A stretch of DNA of 64,000 nucleotides from Peromyscus leucopus (taxonomy: Eukaryota; Chordata; Mammalia; Rodentia; Cricetidae): assembly GCF_004664715.2 (NCBI RefSeq), contig NC_051068.1, positions 129,476,716 to 129,540,715 on the forward strand. The letters are read 5' to 3'. The notes below the pieces were generated by a model. That model did not search any database and had not been told where the DNA came from. It saw only the letters and a list, made by a program, of their open reading frames with translations. Position 1 is the first letter of the stretch, and every line of letters begins with the position of its first letter. This document shows, piece by piece, positions 1 through 12,802 of this stretch. Made by a program: the position numbers and the translations under genes.

Positions 1-1095
1 TGGGAAAAGGAGAACATCTGCTCCATGGGTGGGTAACCTCTATAGGCTCTGGGGCTGACCAGATCCTTGGCGATGTTTTTGCTGGGCTGCTGCACATACT
101 CAGAATTGTGTGCAAAAGGGGGTGGAATCCTCTTCTCTGCTTTAACTTCCACTGCTCCTTGAGGATTGAAGCTTTGGTCAAACTGATAGACCTTCTTAGT
201 CATAGATGCTTTCTGTTGGGGTGGCCCTTTACTACTTCCATACATGAGCATCTCGTCATCCAGCATGGGTACTGATTGGCTCCTGGACATACTGGACATG
301 CCGTGCTCTGGTCCCAACAACTTGTCTGGCCGCTCGTGGCTTCCCAAGTGGTCACTCCCAGAGGCATAGTTTTCTAGTGGAATGTTATAAACCTTGTAGG
401 TACCAATGTCAATCTCATCAATACTCTGAGACTTTTTGAACTTGTTGGACTTTATATCTTTCATGAGTGGGGACAGCCTCTCTGTGCTTTTGCTAATTGC
501 AATAACACCTTTAGATGAATCTGGGCGGCAGTGGATTTGAGAAAAGACATTACCGAGACTCCTGTTGGGGGTGGGATCATGATACTCCCATGGCACTCCT
601 GGAGAAAAGGGACCTGGTGTCTCTGTAGGCTCCTTCATGTGGTCTTTTCTTTCAGGCAAGGGGCTGGTAGTAGGGGTTGTTTCTAACTTGGAAGGAAAAG
701 CAGTCCTGTCTTCAAATGGACTGGGGGTTCTGGTCCAGTTCTGCCAGGGATTGGAAGGAGGCACTTCTGTTTCTGGCGTGTGTCTATGTGTGGACTGCTC
801 CAGTTCCAGGGGAACACCAACAATCCTGTCTTGCCTGATTAAAGGCCTACGCCCATGAGCAGGTATGCTTCTAGCTTTGGCGCTTAAGAGAGGGTTATTG
901 TTGGCATTCTCTGCCGTGGCTTCCTCTGAGACAAAACCCGTGTTATCGTAATGGGAGCCGTCGGTCCAGTTGTCAGGGAAAGCATCACTCATTGGCAGCC
1001 GATCAGGACGCTGGGGGAGATTCCCTGGAGGAACAGCCTCCCGTTGGCTGAGTAATGGCTTTGCATCCAGAGGCTGTGGGAAAGGTGGTGCAATC
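1..1095 (-). CDS. Lrrc7: Lrrc7 large central coding exon (partial, runs off the left edge)
   Basis: At least 1095 nt (about 364 codons) of the large densin exon, open throughout. It starts [20 protein letters not shown] just after gttcacag|G and is cut by the window edge at ...[14 protein letters not shown]. Landmarks are the [24 protein letters not shown] segment (830-800 region), the [15 protein letters not shown] stretch, [20 protein letters not shown], the [20 protein letters not shown] segment and [11 protein letters not shown]. It is proline- and serine-rich with RxxS-type sites, consistent with a disordered phosphorylated scaffold. The remaining exon and the C-terminal PDZ domain lie outside the window. 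Confidence 0.96.
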
Positions 1096-1596
1096 CTGTG
1101 AACATAAGCAGAAGGAGAAAAATGACCAAGAGGGAGAGGTGACCTTCCTATAAGGAGAATGCCACCAGCCTTTGTGCAACTCATTTTCCCCACCTGGCTC
1201 ACCGTTAAAGCACCACCAAAAGTCCACTTTAACCTGCTCTGTCTTTCCTATCTTCTGAGTAACCATGGCCTTCTGGAACGCTAGGAAACTGACGGCCTAA
1301 TGTATCCATTGTTTACTATCTTTGGTCCTTCCATAGAGTGCAAGCATGAAGAGAAAGGTCTTCTCCTTTTTGGGATCAGGATACATATTGGCTAAATGCG
1401 TGAATGAATGAAATAAGTGCTCTTTCAACCATGGTCCTGAAGATGGGCTGGCAAGGGGATTTCCACTACTTATCCCTGGAATGTCCAATTCAGAGTACTT
1501 CCAAGTTACCAGTTGAGAGAACTTAACACATTCCAAAGAGGAGGGGTCAGGGACCTCAGACAGGGCAGACATGTTGCTGCTTAGTGAATAAATGGA

Positions 1597-2046
1597 TGGC
1601 TCTCTGGACCTTCCCAGCTTTCCCTGTCTCCCTCTGGCTCTCTCTGACCCTCTCTGACCTTCTCTGACCCTCGTTAATCCTCTCTGGATTTCTCTGGCTC
1701 TCCCTGACTCTTCCTGACTCCCTCTGGTGCTCTCTCTGACCCGCTCTGGTTCCCTCTGGCTCTCTCAAGTTCTCCCTGGCTCTCTCTGACCCTCTGGCTC
1801 TCCCTGGCTCTCTTTGGTTCTCTCTGGCTCTCCCTGTTTCCCTCTGGCCATCCCGGTCTTCCTCTGGTTCTTCCTGGCTCTCTCTGACCTTCTTTAACCA
1901 TCTCTGACCTTCTCTAATCCTCTCTGAGCCTCACTGGTTCTCTCCTGCTCTCTTTGGTTCTTTCTGACCTTCTCTGACCCTTTCTCGGCCTCTCTCACCC
2001 TCCCTTGCTTTCTTTGAATTTCTATGATTGTTTCTGGTTCCCTCAA
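1597..2046. repeat. Degenerate tandem tract, CTCTCTGG(C/T)TC-type unit
   Basis: About 450 bp are built from variants of TCTCTGGCTCTCCCTGAC and TCTCTGACCTTC, with no long perfect run. On the gene strand this reads as GAGAGCCAGAGAGAACC-like purine-rich sequence. The irregular 6, 9, 12 and 18-base periodicity suggests an old minisatellite grown from a (TCTCTG)n seed. Confidence 0.8.
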
Positions 2047-2205
2047 GCTCTTGTATCTCCCATACATAGAACAGAGTAGTGCAGGAGGAGGTACATGGGA
2101 AAGGGTAAATGCCTTTACACACATCTTGACTTCAGGTGATTACAATGTTACATAATATGCATTTACTCTGTGGCAGACAAAATATTTTACACATATCCTT
2201 TTGTA

Positions 2206-2429
2206 AAAATTTATTTTTATTTTATGTGTATGAATGTTTTGCCTGCATGTATGTCTGTGTACCATGTGAGTGTCTGGTACCCATAGAAGCCAAAAGAAGG
2301 CATCAGATCTTGTAAAACTGTAGTTACAGACTGTTGTGAGCCATCATGTTGATGGGAGCTGGGTATGGAACCCAGGTCCTCTGGAAGAGCAGCTAGTGTT
2401 CTTAACTGTTGAGCAGCCTCTCCAGCCCA
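2206..2429 (-). mobile_element. B3/B2-type SINE, antisense
   Basis: Read on the minus strand it opens with a tRNA-like head (GGGCTGGAGAGGCTGCTCAAC), then the 'accatgtggtggctcacaac'-like middle, and ends in an A/T-rich tail at the low coordinate. It lies in the same orientation as Lrrc7 transcription and is diverged. Confidence 0.75.
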
Positions 2430-2467
2430 CATATCTTAATTTATCACACCATTTCTGCTTTCTTGTG

Positions 2468-2535
2468 TTAGTGGGGATAAAACCCAGGGCCCCGAACACT
2501 GAGTTCCACTGCTAAGCTACTTCTACCCAGCCCTG
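2468..2535 (-). mobile_element. ID-type SINE fragment, antisense
   Basis: The minus strand reads gggctgggtagaagtagctt, then ...ggccctgggttttatcccca, which resembles a worn tRNA-Ala-derived ID element. It is short and diverged. Confidence 0.5.
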
Positions 2536-2854
2536 CTTATATCCATTTTAGATGTGACATGCCCACATGTCTCATAAACTTGAGATGGCCAAACAAAAAA
2601 TTTTACTTTCAAGCTTTTAGTTCCTACTGTGATTTCTCATTATTTCCTCTGAGATGCACCTGCATGGATGCCAGGCCCTGGAGCATGGCTTTGATGCCCT
2701 CCAAAGGACCACTGAGCCCACATGCTTACCTGCATCTTCTGTCTTCTGTGCCACTCATGTGCCAAACACAATTCCCACATCAAGCAGATTCCACTTTGTC
2801 AAAGTTGATGAAAATGAACATTTGGGAACAAAGAAGGGGGAATTCTCCACACAC

Positions 2855-3035
2855 CTGTTACCCCACAAAGAGTTATGGACGGAATCTTTAGCTGTTGTCT
2901 GCAAGGACCCCACTTTCACGCGGGTGTTAGAGGACCCCGAGGAAGCCTGGGAGGGTGAGTAGTCTGAGTAGGTGCCTGAGGAGACACTGTTATTCAGACA
3001 GTGAGTTTTGTCAACTTCAGACTCATCAGTTGATT
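2855..3035 (-). CDS. Lrrc7: Lrrc7 coding exon, Ser-rich central region
   Basis: This 181-nt exon encodes [20 protein letters not shown], then [20 protein letters not shown] and [20 protein letters not shown]. It is serine-rich and probably disordered. The acceptor is aaatttcag|AA and the donor GGTAACAG|GTGTGT. The trailing AG completes arginine with the G that opens the next exon. Confidence 0.95.
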
Positions 3036-3237
3036 CTGAAATTTAAAGGGGAAACATGTTACAATGCTACGAGCACTGATGGATAGAAAAGAAGTATGAA
3101 AAGCAGATTCCATATGGATGAATGTCAGAAGCACACGTCTGCGAGTACTTATAGACTACGGCACGTCATAATGTATAAGTGGTGATTTATCATGCACATG
3201 CATCGGTCACAGTTCCACGTCGGCTTCACGATGTTAC

Positions 3238-3349
3238 CTTTTTTGTCCTTCCCTAGCAGAACAAGTTTGGGTGGGTACAGAGGGGTCTCAGCTAATGAAG
3301 GGTGAAGTTCCCCAATCCTCATTTCATTAGCTGGATGAACAAAAGAATC
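3238..3349 (-). CDS. Lrrc7: Lrrc7 coding exon, central region
   Basis: This 112-nt exon encodes [20 protein letters not shown], then [17 protein letters not shown] and one base. The acceptor is atctctcag|GAT and the donor AAAAAAG|GTAAC. The final G joins AA of the next exon as glutamate (KK-ESTDES). Only 202 nt of intron separate it from the next exon, the shortest intron in the window. Confidence 0.95.
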
Positions 3350-4069
3350 CTGAGAGATATAATAATACAGGACAAGGAAAGTAAACATTTAAATAATGGT
3401 TAACCAAGATGGCAATATCTTATTTGGCTCAGACTCAAAGATGCAGCCCTAGAGTTTAATTCACCATAGGGCATTGCGAAAAGAACCCTGTGTATCTCTG
3501 AGTGCTAATTATTTTTCTAATTTATGTGAACTCATTTATTTATTAGATGTATTTTTGGATGCTATTTGTATGCCTGGCACTGTGCAAAGAACTGTGGAGG
3601 TTCCCCAGAAAGATACAACATGGTCTTCTGGGAATTCCCAATCTAATTGAGATGAAACAGTACTCATTTCAACACAGCACTGAATTATGCTACACCCTCC
3701 ACAGGCAGTGTAGTGTAGCTCACAGTCATATATTCTGGATGTGAGAATTCTAGAGTTCCAAGTGAGAAGGCCATTGCAGACCAGTAGGATCTTAGTTCCA
3801 CCCATACACACACATTATCCAGCTCGTGGCCTGGTAATCCTGTGCCCCAGGACCCTGCTCTCCAATCCCTGCTGTGTCCCAGGTGGCTGTGTTGGCAGTC
3901 ATTGTGGGTCTGTTGTGACTTCTTCCTGAGGTTGTTAAGTGTTCTCATGCCCATTCCAACCTACTTAATCTACCGTGTATCAAATGTTGAGTGAATTGAA
4001 TGGCAGTGGTAAAGAACACAACTCTATGAAGAATAAACAATACAAAAGTCCCACAAGTTTTAAAATTTA

Positions 4070-4073
<4 letters not shown>

Positions 4074-4146
<73 letters not shown>

Positions 4147-4148
4147 TT
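4074..4148. repeat. (TC)n microsatellite
   Basis: About 60 bases of nearly uninterrupted TC repeat, flanked by TTCTCTCTCTTTTAAAG. It directly abuts the tail of the antisense B3 SINE that follows, as expected for a microsatellite seeded in a SINE tail. Confidence 0.95.
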
Positions 4149-4149
4149 T

Positions 4150-4355
4150 AAAGATTTATTTAATTTTATGTGTTGGTGTTTTGCCTGCAGGCACGGGAAT
4201 CCACTATTAGCAATCAGTGCCTGTGGAGGCCAGAAGAGGACATTAGATTTCTGGGAGCGGAAGTTAACACTATGTGGGTGCTGGGAACTGAACCTGGGTC
4301 CTTTGCAGAAGCAACCAGATTTTTCAACCACTGAGCCATCTCATCAGTGCAAAAA
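4150..4355 (-). mobile_element. B3-type SINE, antisense
   Basis: The plus strand shows aagatttatttaattttatg, then gccagaagaggacattagat and gctgggaactgaacctgggt, ending cactgagccatctcatcagt. This is the reverse complement of a B2/B3 SINE. Confidence 0.8.
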
Positions 4356-7300
4356 TTCCATGAATTTTAATTTCTAGAATTCAGATAATTCCCAATTAAA
4401 CAGATATCAGGAGAACATTAAGAAAAGCAAAATCTCAATTCCCACTTTCTATACACAATAGCTGTGTCTTTTAACTTGTTTATGATAATTTGAGTTCAAA
4501 GAAGAAATTCAGGGTTTTTGTTTGTTTGCTTGTTAGTATCTTGTTAATTTGTAGCATTGAACTAACACAGTATAAATGTTTTGTTGAATCAGAAAAGGAT
4601 ATACTTAGAAAATTATCAGGAATTTGGAAAGATTTGTCTAGTGTTTGGTTGGTGTAATGAACAGACAGAAACACTCAAAGGGACAAGCTTTAGGATTTTG
4701 GTATTGCACAAAATACATCAGTTTCTTTAATATTTGGCTGAAATTTTATCTTTTAAACTTATTTTGGGGGTGTATTAGAATATTTGCTTCTCAATGAATA
4801 TTTGCTTCAGTCGATGAAGATTGAATGACCATTGAGTTTAACACTTTCACTGGACCTGGGGCACACAAAAACACTTAACAAAGACCCAAGATTGGAGTCT
4901 AGTTCTCTTGGGTTCCCACTCAGCTAGTGCCTCTTTCAGTGTGAGGTCCCCAGTGAGATTATCAGGGACCTGAAATAAAGGGTCCAATTTAAAAAGAGAT
5001 CCTAAAGACAAAGGGGCAATTGAAAGCCTGGGGTTGAAGAAAGAAATCTGTATTCCCATGGAATTTCAAAGTTCAGTACAAGAAAGGTACTGTAAAACTT
5101 TAAAGTGGTATAATAATAAAAGCATGTGTTTGTAAGAAGATGCAAGCTGGAGAAGCAGTTCTCTGCAAAGAACAAGACAACTTGTCAATCACATGGTGCT
5201 GTCTCCCCATCCTGTCTTTGCGTCATCAATTATTAATCAGGTACCTTGGGCAAGACAAAGTAATTCTCAGCCCTGTATCTGACACATTTGTCAGATGAAG
5301 GTGGTAGGTAATAGAATTAGTACTAATTTATGTTCAGTATATGAAGATAAAGGTATCTTATTTGTGTGATACAACTCAGAAAGGAGGTATTTTTAAATGA
5401 CACCTAATATAAGTAGAATAATTATTTTTTAAGAGACAGCAAAATAAAAAATAAAATGAGACATAAGAACCAAATCAGGCAGTTATATCAGCACAGAATG
5501 TTAACATTACTTCTTTTACCTCATGTTCTATGCATTCAGTACTTAGAATATCTTGCTTATATGCATCAGCTATTCAAAATTGTGACCAGGGCTCTGCATG
5601 ATTCAACTAGGTTATAAGTCTCTGATCCTGCTCAAAAATTGAGGAAAGAAAAGTTCTGAGACTACTTTCATGGTAGTAAACAGTGGAAGCTGCTGGCAAG
5701 CAATCAGCTTCGGTAAGTGGCTCATTAGAAGTTCATCTAAACGTGTCTCCTGCTGAGGAGAAAGAAGGAGAGGTGGTGGTGGTGGGTAAAATGTCCTTTC
5801 ATTTTTTAAAATCCCATTATCTTTCCTTTATTTAGACAAAATCTTGGCTCTTAATAACATGGAGAAAGAGAATCCTAAGGTAAAAGTTAAGAAGAATAAA
5901 AGCTCAATTTTGAGCTTTTGAGAGTCTAGGATAAGAGTTAGTAAAGGCAACAAGAGAAAACTTCAGGGACAGTTGACTGTTTTCCATTATTCCGCAGAAG
6001 ATATGGCTTCTCTGTAGAGGGAAAATAGACTGTCTCCTCAGGATGAAAAAGGTTTGCATTGTTTTTGACTACAGCAGACACAGTGAACAGGTGTCCAGAT
6101 AGAAATATGCAGAACACTAAAGAGAATGGGGGAGGAATTGGAGTTTTATTCTCTTGAGGAATGATCTGAAATTATCATTTATTCTAGTCTTTTTCTGTAC
6201 AAAGTGCTATGTTTATATAAATACCTATTGATACCCTAGTTCATCTCCATAGGATCTTTTAGCACTTAGATTTTTAGAGGTAAAGACATTGTGGCCTGGA
6301 CACAGATCCCTTGCTTAGGTCAGCAAAGAGTAAGATCTATGAGAGCAGTTCTTGCTTCCTAGACTAAAAGGCCTTTCCCCATGGTTCCCAAACTGTGTTC
6401 TGAGGCACCTGTGGAGGCCATTGCTAATTCACAGGGATATTATGGGTTGTAGAGAGTGTTTCAGGGAAGCAATGCTTGAGATCAAACAGGCAGCTGTGAA
6501 TTGCTAGATCACTGTTGTACTTGGTTTCAACATTTGGTTGCACATTCTTGGTGTCAGTTCTCATGAAGTTGGATTTTGGTGATTGCTATAATCAAAAAGT
6601 AAAATTTGAATGCGAGAATATGACATCTGAGAGTTCTCATGTTTGCTATGACTTCCAGTTCTGAGAAAACATGGTCAGTGTCTGATAGTGCATGTATCTT
6701 AATATTTTGGCTTTGGTTATTTAAAAATAAAAATAAGATAAAACATTTTCTTTTCCAGTCTATGCATTTTATCTTTCCAATGACCTCAAAGGAGAATATA
6801 CTTACTAAGTTGCACCTAGCTACTTCTATGGGAATGTTAAGTATTATTTCAGTCTATGGATATTATAACAAAAATTACTGAGACATAGAGGACATAAATA
6901 TGCTAGGAATTTCCTCAATGCACAAGTGAAAAGTGACTAGACAAGGCAGCCAACAAAGATAAATCAATTCAACAAAAACTCAGAAATTCACCCGTATTTC
7001 CATGAACTTCTAATTGGACAGAAGGACAGATTATAATACTAGATTTAACTAATCATTGTTTTATTCAACAAATATTTGTGTGCCTTGTCTACGGTGGACT
7101 CTGGGCATATGGCTGTCCCCAGCTTATGATGCAGTTACATACAATAAACCCAGCATAAGTTGAAAATATCATTAAGTAAAAATGTTTTTGATATTCCTAA
7201 ACTCTGTGTTTTACAGCCCAGAATCCTAACCCACTGTGGTGGATGTGGTGTGTATTTGGAATTCTGCAGCTGCTGAAGGGCATGCAGCTTGTTGTTCAGT

Positions 7301-7784
7301 ATGGAGAGTGTATTGTTAGCCCAGCAAAAGGTCACAATTCAAAATTGGAGTATGGTTTTTACTAAGAGTTGATAGTTTTGGCAGGAGTGCAAAGTTGAAT
7401 TATCATCTGTATACACTAGACAAGATATAAATGGCCCTTATCCTCTTAAGCTGTCTGAAAGTAATATATAAAATCATCATAAATGTTCTCATTACATTCA
7501 GTGCAAATAACTGGTCAGAGTGACCCTTTGAGATTTGAAGGCTGAGGGCATGCTAGCCATGCAAAGAGCTGGGGAGTAAGCAAACAAACGTCAGAGGTCA
7601 TTTTGAAGGGAAAATGAAGGAAGGAGAAGCCTTCCTGTCATCAGCTCTCTTGGTTCCTGTGGCTCTCTGGCTCTGTTCTTTAGTATAGCCCCTGTGAAGA
7701 CTCTAGAGTATGGGAACAGGTCAGCTGGGGCTGACTTTCCTTTCTCATTCACTTGGCTGTTTATGAAATGCAGTTACCATTTTT

Positions 7785-7905
7785 GGTTTGCCTTTTCGAG
7801 ATAAGGTCTCATAGGCTAACCTTGAACTTAATGTGTAGCCAAGGATGATCTTGAACTCCTAATCCTCCTGCTTTTACTTTCCAAGTGCACAATCATATTA
7901 GGTAC
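7785..7905 (-). mobile_element. Worn B1-like SINE, antisense
   Basis: The plus strand has cgagataaggtctcatagg, gatcttgaactcctaatcct and ttccaagtgcacaatcatat, an eroded reverse B1. Confidence 0.55.
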
Positions 7906-8042
7906 CTTGTATTGCCTTTCTCTTTTACTTTTTTCAGTCTTGATTACCTCAATTCTTCATTTTTCTCCCTTGATTAAGGCGGTAAATCACCTAGCTGATT
8001 CTATTATATGTAATTCTCTACTGCACAGTCTACACATACCAT

Positions 8043-8168
8043 CAGACATGGTTGTACAGGTTTGCAACCCCAGTCCTCAGGAGGCAGAGGCAGCAAGGTC
8101 TTGAGTCTGTGGCCAGTCTGGGCTAATATCAAAATATTGAAACCTGTATCAAAAACAAAAATAAAAGA
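8043..8168 (+). mobile_element. Worn B1-like SINE, sense
   Basis: It shows atggttgtacaggtttgcaa, caggaggcagaggcagcaag and an A-rich tail caaaaacaaaaataaaag, consistent with an old B1 in plus orientation. Confidence 0.55.
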
Positions 8169-9100
8169 AATATACGGATGCAAAATATATAATAAATGCT
8201 AAGTTTTCATGATTAGTAAGACACTTGGTTGTCCACACTACTTAAATCAGAACACTGAATAAAGTTCAGTGTGGCCCTTAATTTGGTTGTATTCAAGAGG
8301 ACGATGACTGTCTGCAGTCAGCTAAAAGGAAAAGAAGACACAGAGACTCGATTTCAGAGGAAATATTGAAATCTCCAGTGGAATTTCTTGTTACAGAGAT
8401 CACATCAGCAGATTGAAGAAGCCTAAGAAAGGGATGGGGCAAGTCACACAGTGAACATGAAGTTGGAAGTCAGCTTCCATTGTATCCTCTCCAGCTAATG
8501 AAGAACCTCGGGCTTTTCTCCCAGCACTAAGAAGCTATTGCCAAGGAAACGATTCGATTTGCACTCTTTTTAGGAAAAGCGTTGCTAAGGCAACAAGGAG
8601 GCAGGGGACAATGTGAAGCAAGGAGACAATGGCTTTGTAGCAATGCTGACGGAGTTATGGACTTGAGGAAACACAGGTGAAAATGTGCATGTTTGGGAAA
8701 CTATTTCGAAGGGATAAAGAGTGAATAGAAAGAAGGAATTATTACCCCAATTTCCAGCCTCAAAGAGCTGGTAGATAATGTTGTGAAATCAGATTAAGGT
8801 TAGGGCAGAAGTGGGAACAAGTCTGGGGAAGAAGTGTAAAATTTAATTTTGGATGTATTATTTTTGGCATGTTCATTATATGGAGACTCTTTATGGGAGA
8901 CTTTAGCTGTATTTTATCTACCATGGGGTTATTATTAAATTTGTGACCACAGATATTTTTCTCCCTTTTTACATATCAAATTTCCAAATTAAGCAATTAT
9001 AAAATCTTCTTATATTTGTACTGAATTTACTCACTTTCAGGTTTTCATACCACATTGTTACAAAAGATAAGATGTGATTCCATAAAGTTTAAAGACAAAG

Positions 9101-9127
9101 TGTGTGTGTGTGTGTGTGTGTGTGTGT
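9101..9127. repeat. (TG)n microsatellite
   Basis: A short uninterrupted TG run of about 13 units. Confidence 0.9.
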
Positions 9128-9344
9128 TTAGTGTGTTCTTACTAAATATTTCTTCCAGTCCTGTGTACTATTTTAGTATCTTAGATGGGAGTGTGGTATC
9201 ATGGGGAAAAGGGAGCACAGAGATAATAATAAGGCAAAGAAAAGAAAACTAGGCTGAGATGCACTTCTTCAGGTGTGCTGGTGTACCCTCCAGAGCTCCA
9301 GGTGTGAAAGTGTCCTACTCTTTCAGGTGCATTTGCAACCTATA

Positions 9345-9452
9345 ACTGGTTTTTCTTTGTTTTGGTTTCACAATAGGGTTTCACTTTGTGTTCTAGGCTG
9401 GCCTTGAATGCCCAACCATCCTCCTGTTTCAGCCTCCCAAGTGTCTATGGCT
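9345..9452 (-). mobile_element. Worn B1-like SINE fragment, antisense
   Basis: The plus strand reads agggtttcactttgtgttct, aggctggccttgaatgccca and ttcagcctcccaagtgtcta, a degraded reverse B1. Confidence 0.6.
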
Positions 9453-10392
9453 GTTTTTTTGGCTCAAGGTCTTCTCTCTGTTTGTAATGTCCTCCCCACT
9501 GACTCCTATTTTAAGGGAACAATGCCATCTTTAATATATGTTTCAGCACCAATTTAGAACAAGAAATCTTGTGATCACTTCATGTGTTTTTCCAGCTTAG
9601 CTTTGAATCGCTTGGGAACCCAGGACACATTTTCATTTATTTTATTCCTCTCACAGTGTTCAGCACAGTGCTACATATACAGCTGGTGTTCAAATGCCAC
9701 AAATAGATTATTTGAAATGCAGATTTGTAAAAGAGTTTTGTCAATCTAGATTTTAGAGAATATGGACCAGACATGATCACTCCAACTGTGTTTCTAGTGA
9801 AAGTAAAAGATGCAACTAATTAGTTGAAGAATTGATGAGATAGTTGAGGTGGCATAATGTAGTTGAATTCTTTTCAGACCATACAAATCAATAAGCCTAA
9901 GTTTGTAGCTTATTCTCAAATATAGGAAGCAAGCTTCTCATAGTCAGATCCTACAAGCCTGAGGGTTTTTTTTTTTATTTTTTTTATCTGAAACTCAAAC
10001 ACAAAAATATTAAAAAAAAATTTCATGCTAAACTTAGTAGGAATTTTACTGTGATTGTCTGAATGAAAAAGCCCCATTAGTTTCCCCAGCAAATGATCAG
10101 ATAAGATTTGGGATGGCTATCATTCTCATGGGTATAACACATTTCCTAGCTAGCCTCGGTAGCTGATGAGCCACTGTATGCATTAAAGACATAGTAATCA
10201 TTTTGGCCATGAGGGAGGTACCTATCTTTGATTTGCTAGGTGTTACCCTCATTTCTAAAAAAAAAAAAGTCATTTTTATTTGAGGAAATAATGTGTAATT
10301 TGCTTATTAAAGCGATCTACTCAGAAGAAACATCATCACCCAGAAGTCTAAAAATCAAACCACACTGTCAGTTACCAATAACCTCCAAATAC

Positions 10393-10593
10393 CTCCACTG
10401 TAATCTCCTTTGGGGCCACCGGCCACTTGTGTTCAAACTTTTCTTTCACAGTTTGCTCCGTGTTAGCTGTTGGATTTGAGTTCTCAACACGCACTCCATG
10501 GCTTGGCTTACCCACCAGATTTTGAACAGATTTTACCATATTCTTTAAATCCTCTGGGTAAGGAGTTGGATATCGTTTTAGGTTTATTTCAAC
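10393..10593 (-). CDS. Lrrc7: Lrrc7 coding exon, central region
   Basis: This exon is 201 nt (67 codons, phase 0 at both ends). It begins [20 protein letters not shown] and ends [13 protein letters not shown]. The [10 protein letters not shown] motif is shared with Erbin. The acceptor is aacttctag|GTT and the donor GTGGAG|GTATTT. Like the preceding exon it could be skipped without a frameshift, but the conserved motif makes constitutive use more likely. Confidence 0.95.
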
Positions 10594-12484
10594 CTAGAAG
10601 TTTATAAAAAGAAATTTAACATAAAAATGACTTCAGAAAGCATGTTCACCAAGCTACTCCATGGTACAAGCTTCATCAAAAACAAATGCAGTACAGTGAG
10701 TGTTGAGCTGCCCAGGGAACTGCTGTTGATGTGAGGAGTGGGGCTCGACTTCTATTCAACCTTGTGGGGCTGGTCTGACTCCATTACACCTTTTTTACAT
10801 CATCAGCATCTTTTTTAGATTATATTCTATCTTTAGATGAGTGAAATAGCAGACTCTTAAGTGACTGCTAATGTTAGAAAATGGAATAATATATTACCAG
10901 TTTCATTACATCTTAGAAGTTTCCTATCTTTGTTTGGTATTTAATAATTTTAAAATTTAATAATTTTTATAGTGAGAAAGTCTTTGGAGTTCAGTGCAGG
11001 TATTGGGAGGGAGGAGATCTCAGAGGATTTACAAGTAGAGTTAAGCATTGGAAAAGCCAAACATGTATAAAAGCCCAGATTTATAACTAGCACACAGTAT
11101 CAAAAAGTAGAGTGGCTTATATTTTTTAATACTTCAGAAAAAAATCTTTGGGGTGGCTTTCACACTTGTTTTTTATACTAATAAGATCATATGCTTCTTG
11201 AGTAATAGCTTGTATTAAGATAAATAAAAAGTCACTATTTTCTATTATGTTTTAGGTAAATGTACATGATTTGGCTAATACTATCCAGATATTTTTCCAG
11301 CTTTAAACTCATTTGCAGGTGTTAATCTAACTTTCAAGACCACATCTGAAGGACTCTTCTTAGTACTGATTTCATTTATGTAGAATATTCTACCATGAGA
11401 GTATTCATTATTAGGTATTTAAAAAAGATTCAGTACAAGTTATTCATGCTGACTGAAGGAACTCACAAAAAGAGATAGATGTGCCCAGTTTGACTTGTGC
11501 CAACAACCACGTCATTTAGAATCTGAGTAGAATCAACTTTTTAAAATGGAATGGCTTAAGTGGTTGTAGTATGTATTGTGAAAAGCATGTGTGTGAGGGT
11601 GGAGGAGCAGAAGAGGTGGGAGAGAATGAAGGAGGAAGAGGGTGGGAGCAGAGGAAGGCAGCCAGAAGGGAGTCCCCATCTGGCCAATGGCATGTTGGAG
11701 AGGCTGGAGAGTATGAAGTACTCAAACACTTTTGCTAATCTGCTGGTTTAGCAAATTCACCAATGGTGTTACTCTTAGGATTCGTGTGGCTTGTTATCCT
11801 AAAGAAGTAACAGGATTGGATGTTACTTTGTATTTTCTAATGTTCTTTTGACAATAAAATCATAAAATTATTTTTCAATAGATAGTTAGAATGCAGAGAA
11901 AAACCAGCTTTTGTTTAACTAGGGTAATTGTAATTTATTTTTTTATGTTCTCAAATAAATGAGAATAGAACAAATAAATAAATAAATAGGGTTAAGGATG
12001 GCTGTAAGAACCCAAGGTAAAATTAGGTTTCACAGGAAAAACTGAATTTAATACTGATATATTCCAGGAGGTTAGTTTATAGTGCATTCTTCAGTAAACA
12101 CTGAACAATAGAGTACACTGGGATGTAGGTACTCATGGATGGGCTCTTTAACTCCATGTGAGAAACATTAGCTCTGAATTATATTTATTTTTAAGCTACA
12201 GTGTTGAACTTGTTTAAATATATTTAATATCAGGGGGCTAAAAGTTAAAAACTACAAATCTACATTTCATAAACTGTGAATTGTAGAATGGACTGTTCAT
12301 CTTGCCAATTGAAACTATTGCTTTTCTTTTAACAGCCAGTGGTAGATTGTAAAAAAGAATCTGAAGTAAGGCACTAAAGGAAAATTCTTTTCAACTCAGT
12401 TGTCCTCAGCAGTGACATACTCTTATGATCTGAGGTAGGACATGTGCTTTGCTCTTCCCTAAGTTCCATGTGTCTTCACCCTAC

Positions 12485-12802
12485 TGTGGGAACCCGTTTT
12501 CGGGTTCCTCGTGGCTTTACCCAGCATGTCCGCATAGAGGATGATTAGGACCACGGGCCTGAGTGCAGGTGTCTGAGATGGTCTGCACTTGTATGTGCTG
12601 GGGGAGGAGGTCTTTTGCTCCACCCCTTGGCGTCTCTATAAATACCCTGGGGCCTGTTGGAATAGGTTCCAGGCTCTCTCAAGGCTATCCTTTATTTTCT
12701 ATCTGTTTATCTCCGCAATAAATTCTTCTATTTAATATTTCCTGCTGCTCACACTCAAGAAAACTCTGGGGAACTGTGGGGTTGGTGAGTAAATGCCCCA
12801 CA
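12485..12802 (+). mobile_element. Solo LTR (endogenous retrovirus), 318 bp
   Basis: It begins TGTGGGAACCCG and ends CCCCACA, with perfect TGTGGG/CCCACA terminal inverted repeats. The 6-bp duplication CCCTAC lies at both 12479-12484 and 12803-12808. It contains a TATA-like ctataaatac and a downstream aataaa, as expected for U3-R. A 6-bp duplication fits class II (ERV2/ERVK-like) elements. No internal sequence remains, so it arose by LTR-LTR recombination. Confidence 0.88.

Larger units (their letters stand above)
1096..2854. other. Lrrc7 intron between the large exon and the Ser-rich exon
   Basis: This intron is 1.76 kb with no further coding sequence. It holds a degenerate purine/pyrimidine tandem tract (1597-2046), an antisense B3-type SINE (2206-2429) and an antisense ID fragment (about 2468-2535). 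I see nothing recognisable in 1096-1596. Confidence 0.85.
3350..10392. other. Lrrc7 intron, 7 kb
   Basis: This is AT-rich intron with no coding exon recognised. It holds a (TC)n microsatellite plus B3 SINE (4074-4355), three worn B1-like fragments (about 7785-7905, 8043-8168, 9345-9452) and a short (TG)n run (9101-9127). The stretches 3350-4070, 4360-7780 and 9455-10390 show nothing I can name. Short open frames there have no codon or domain support. Confidence 0.8.

Noticed and set aside
1556..2124. Arg/Glu/Gln-rich minus-strand frames
   Set aside because: They come from the purine-rich tandem tract in an intron, with no splice or codon support.
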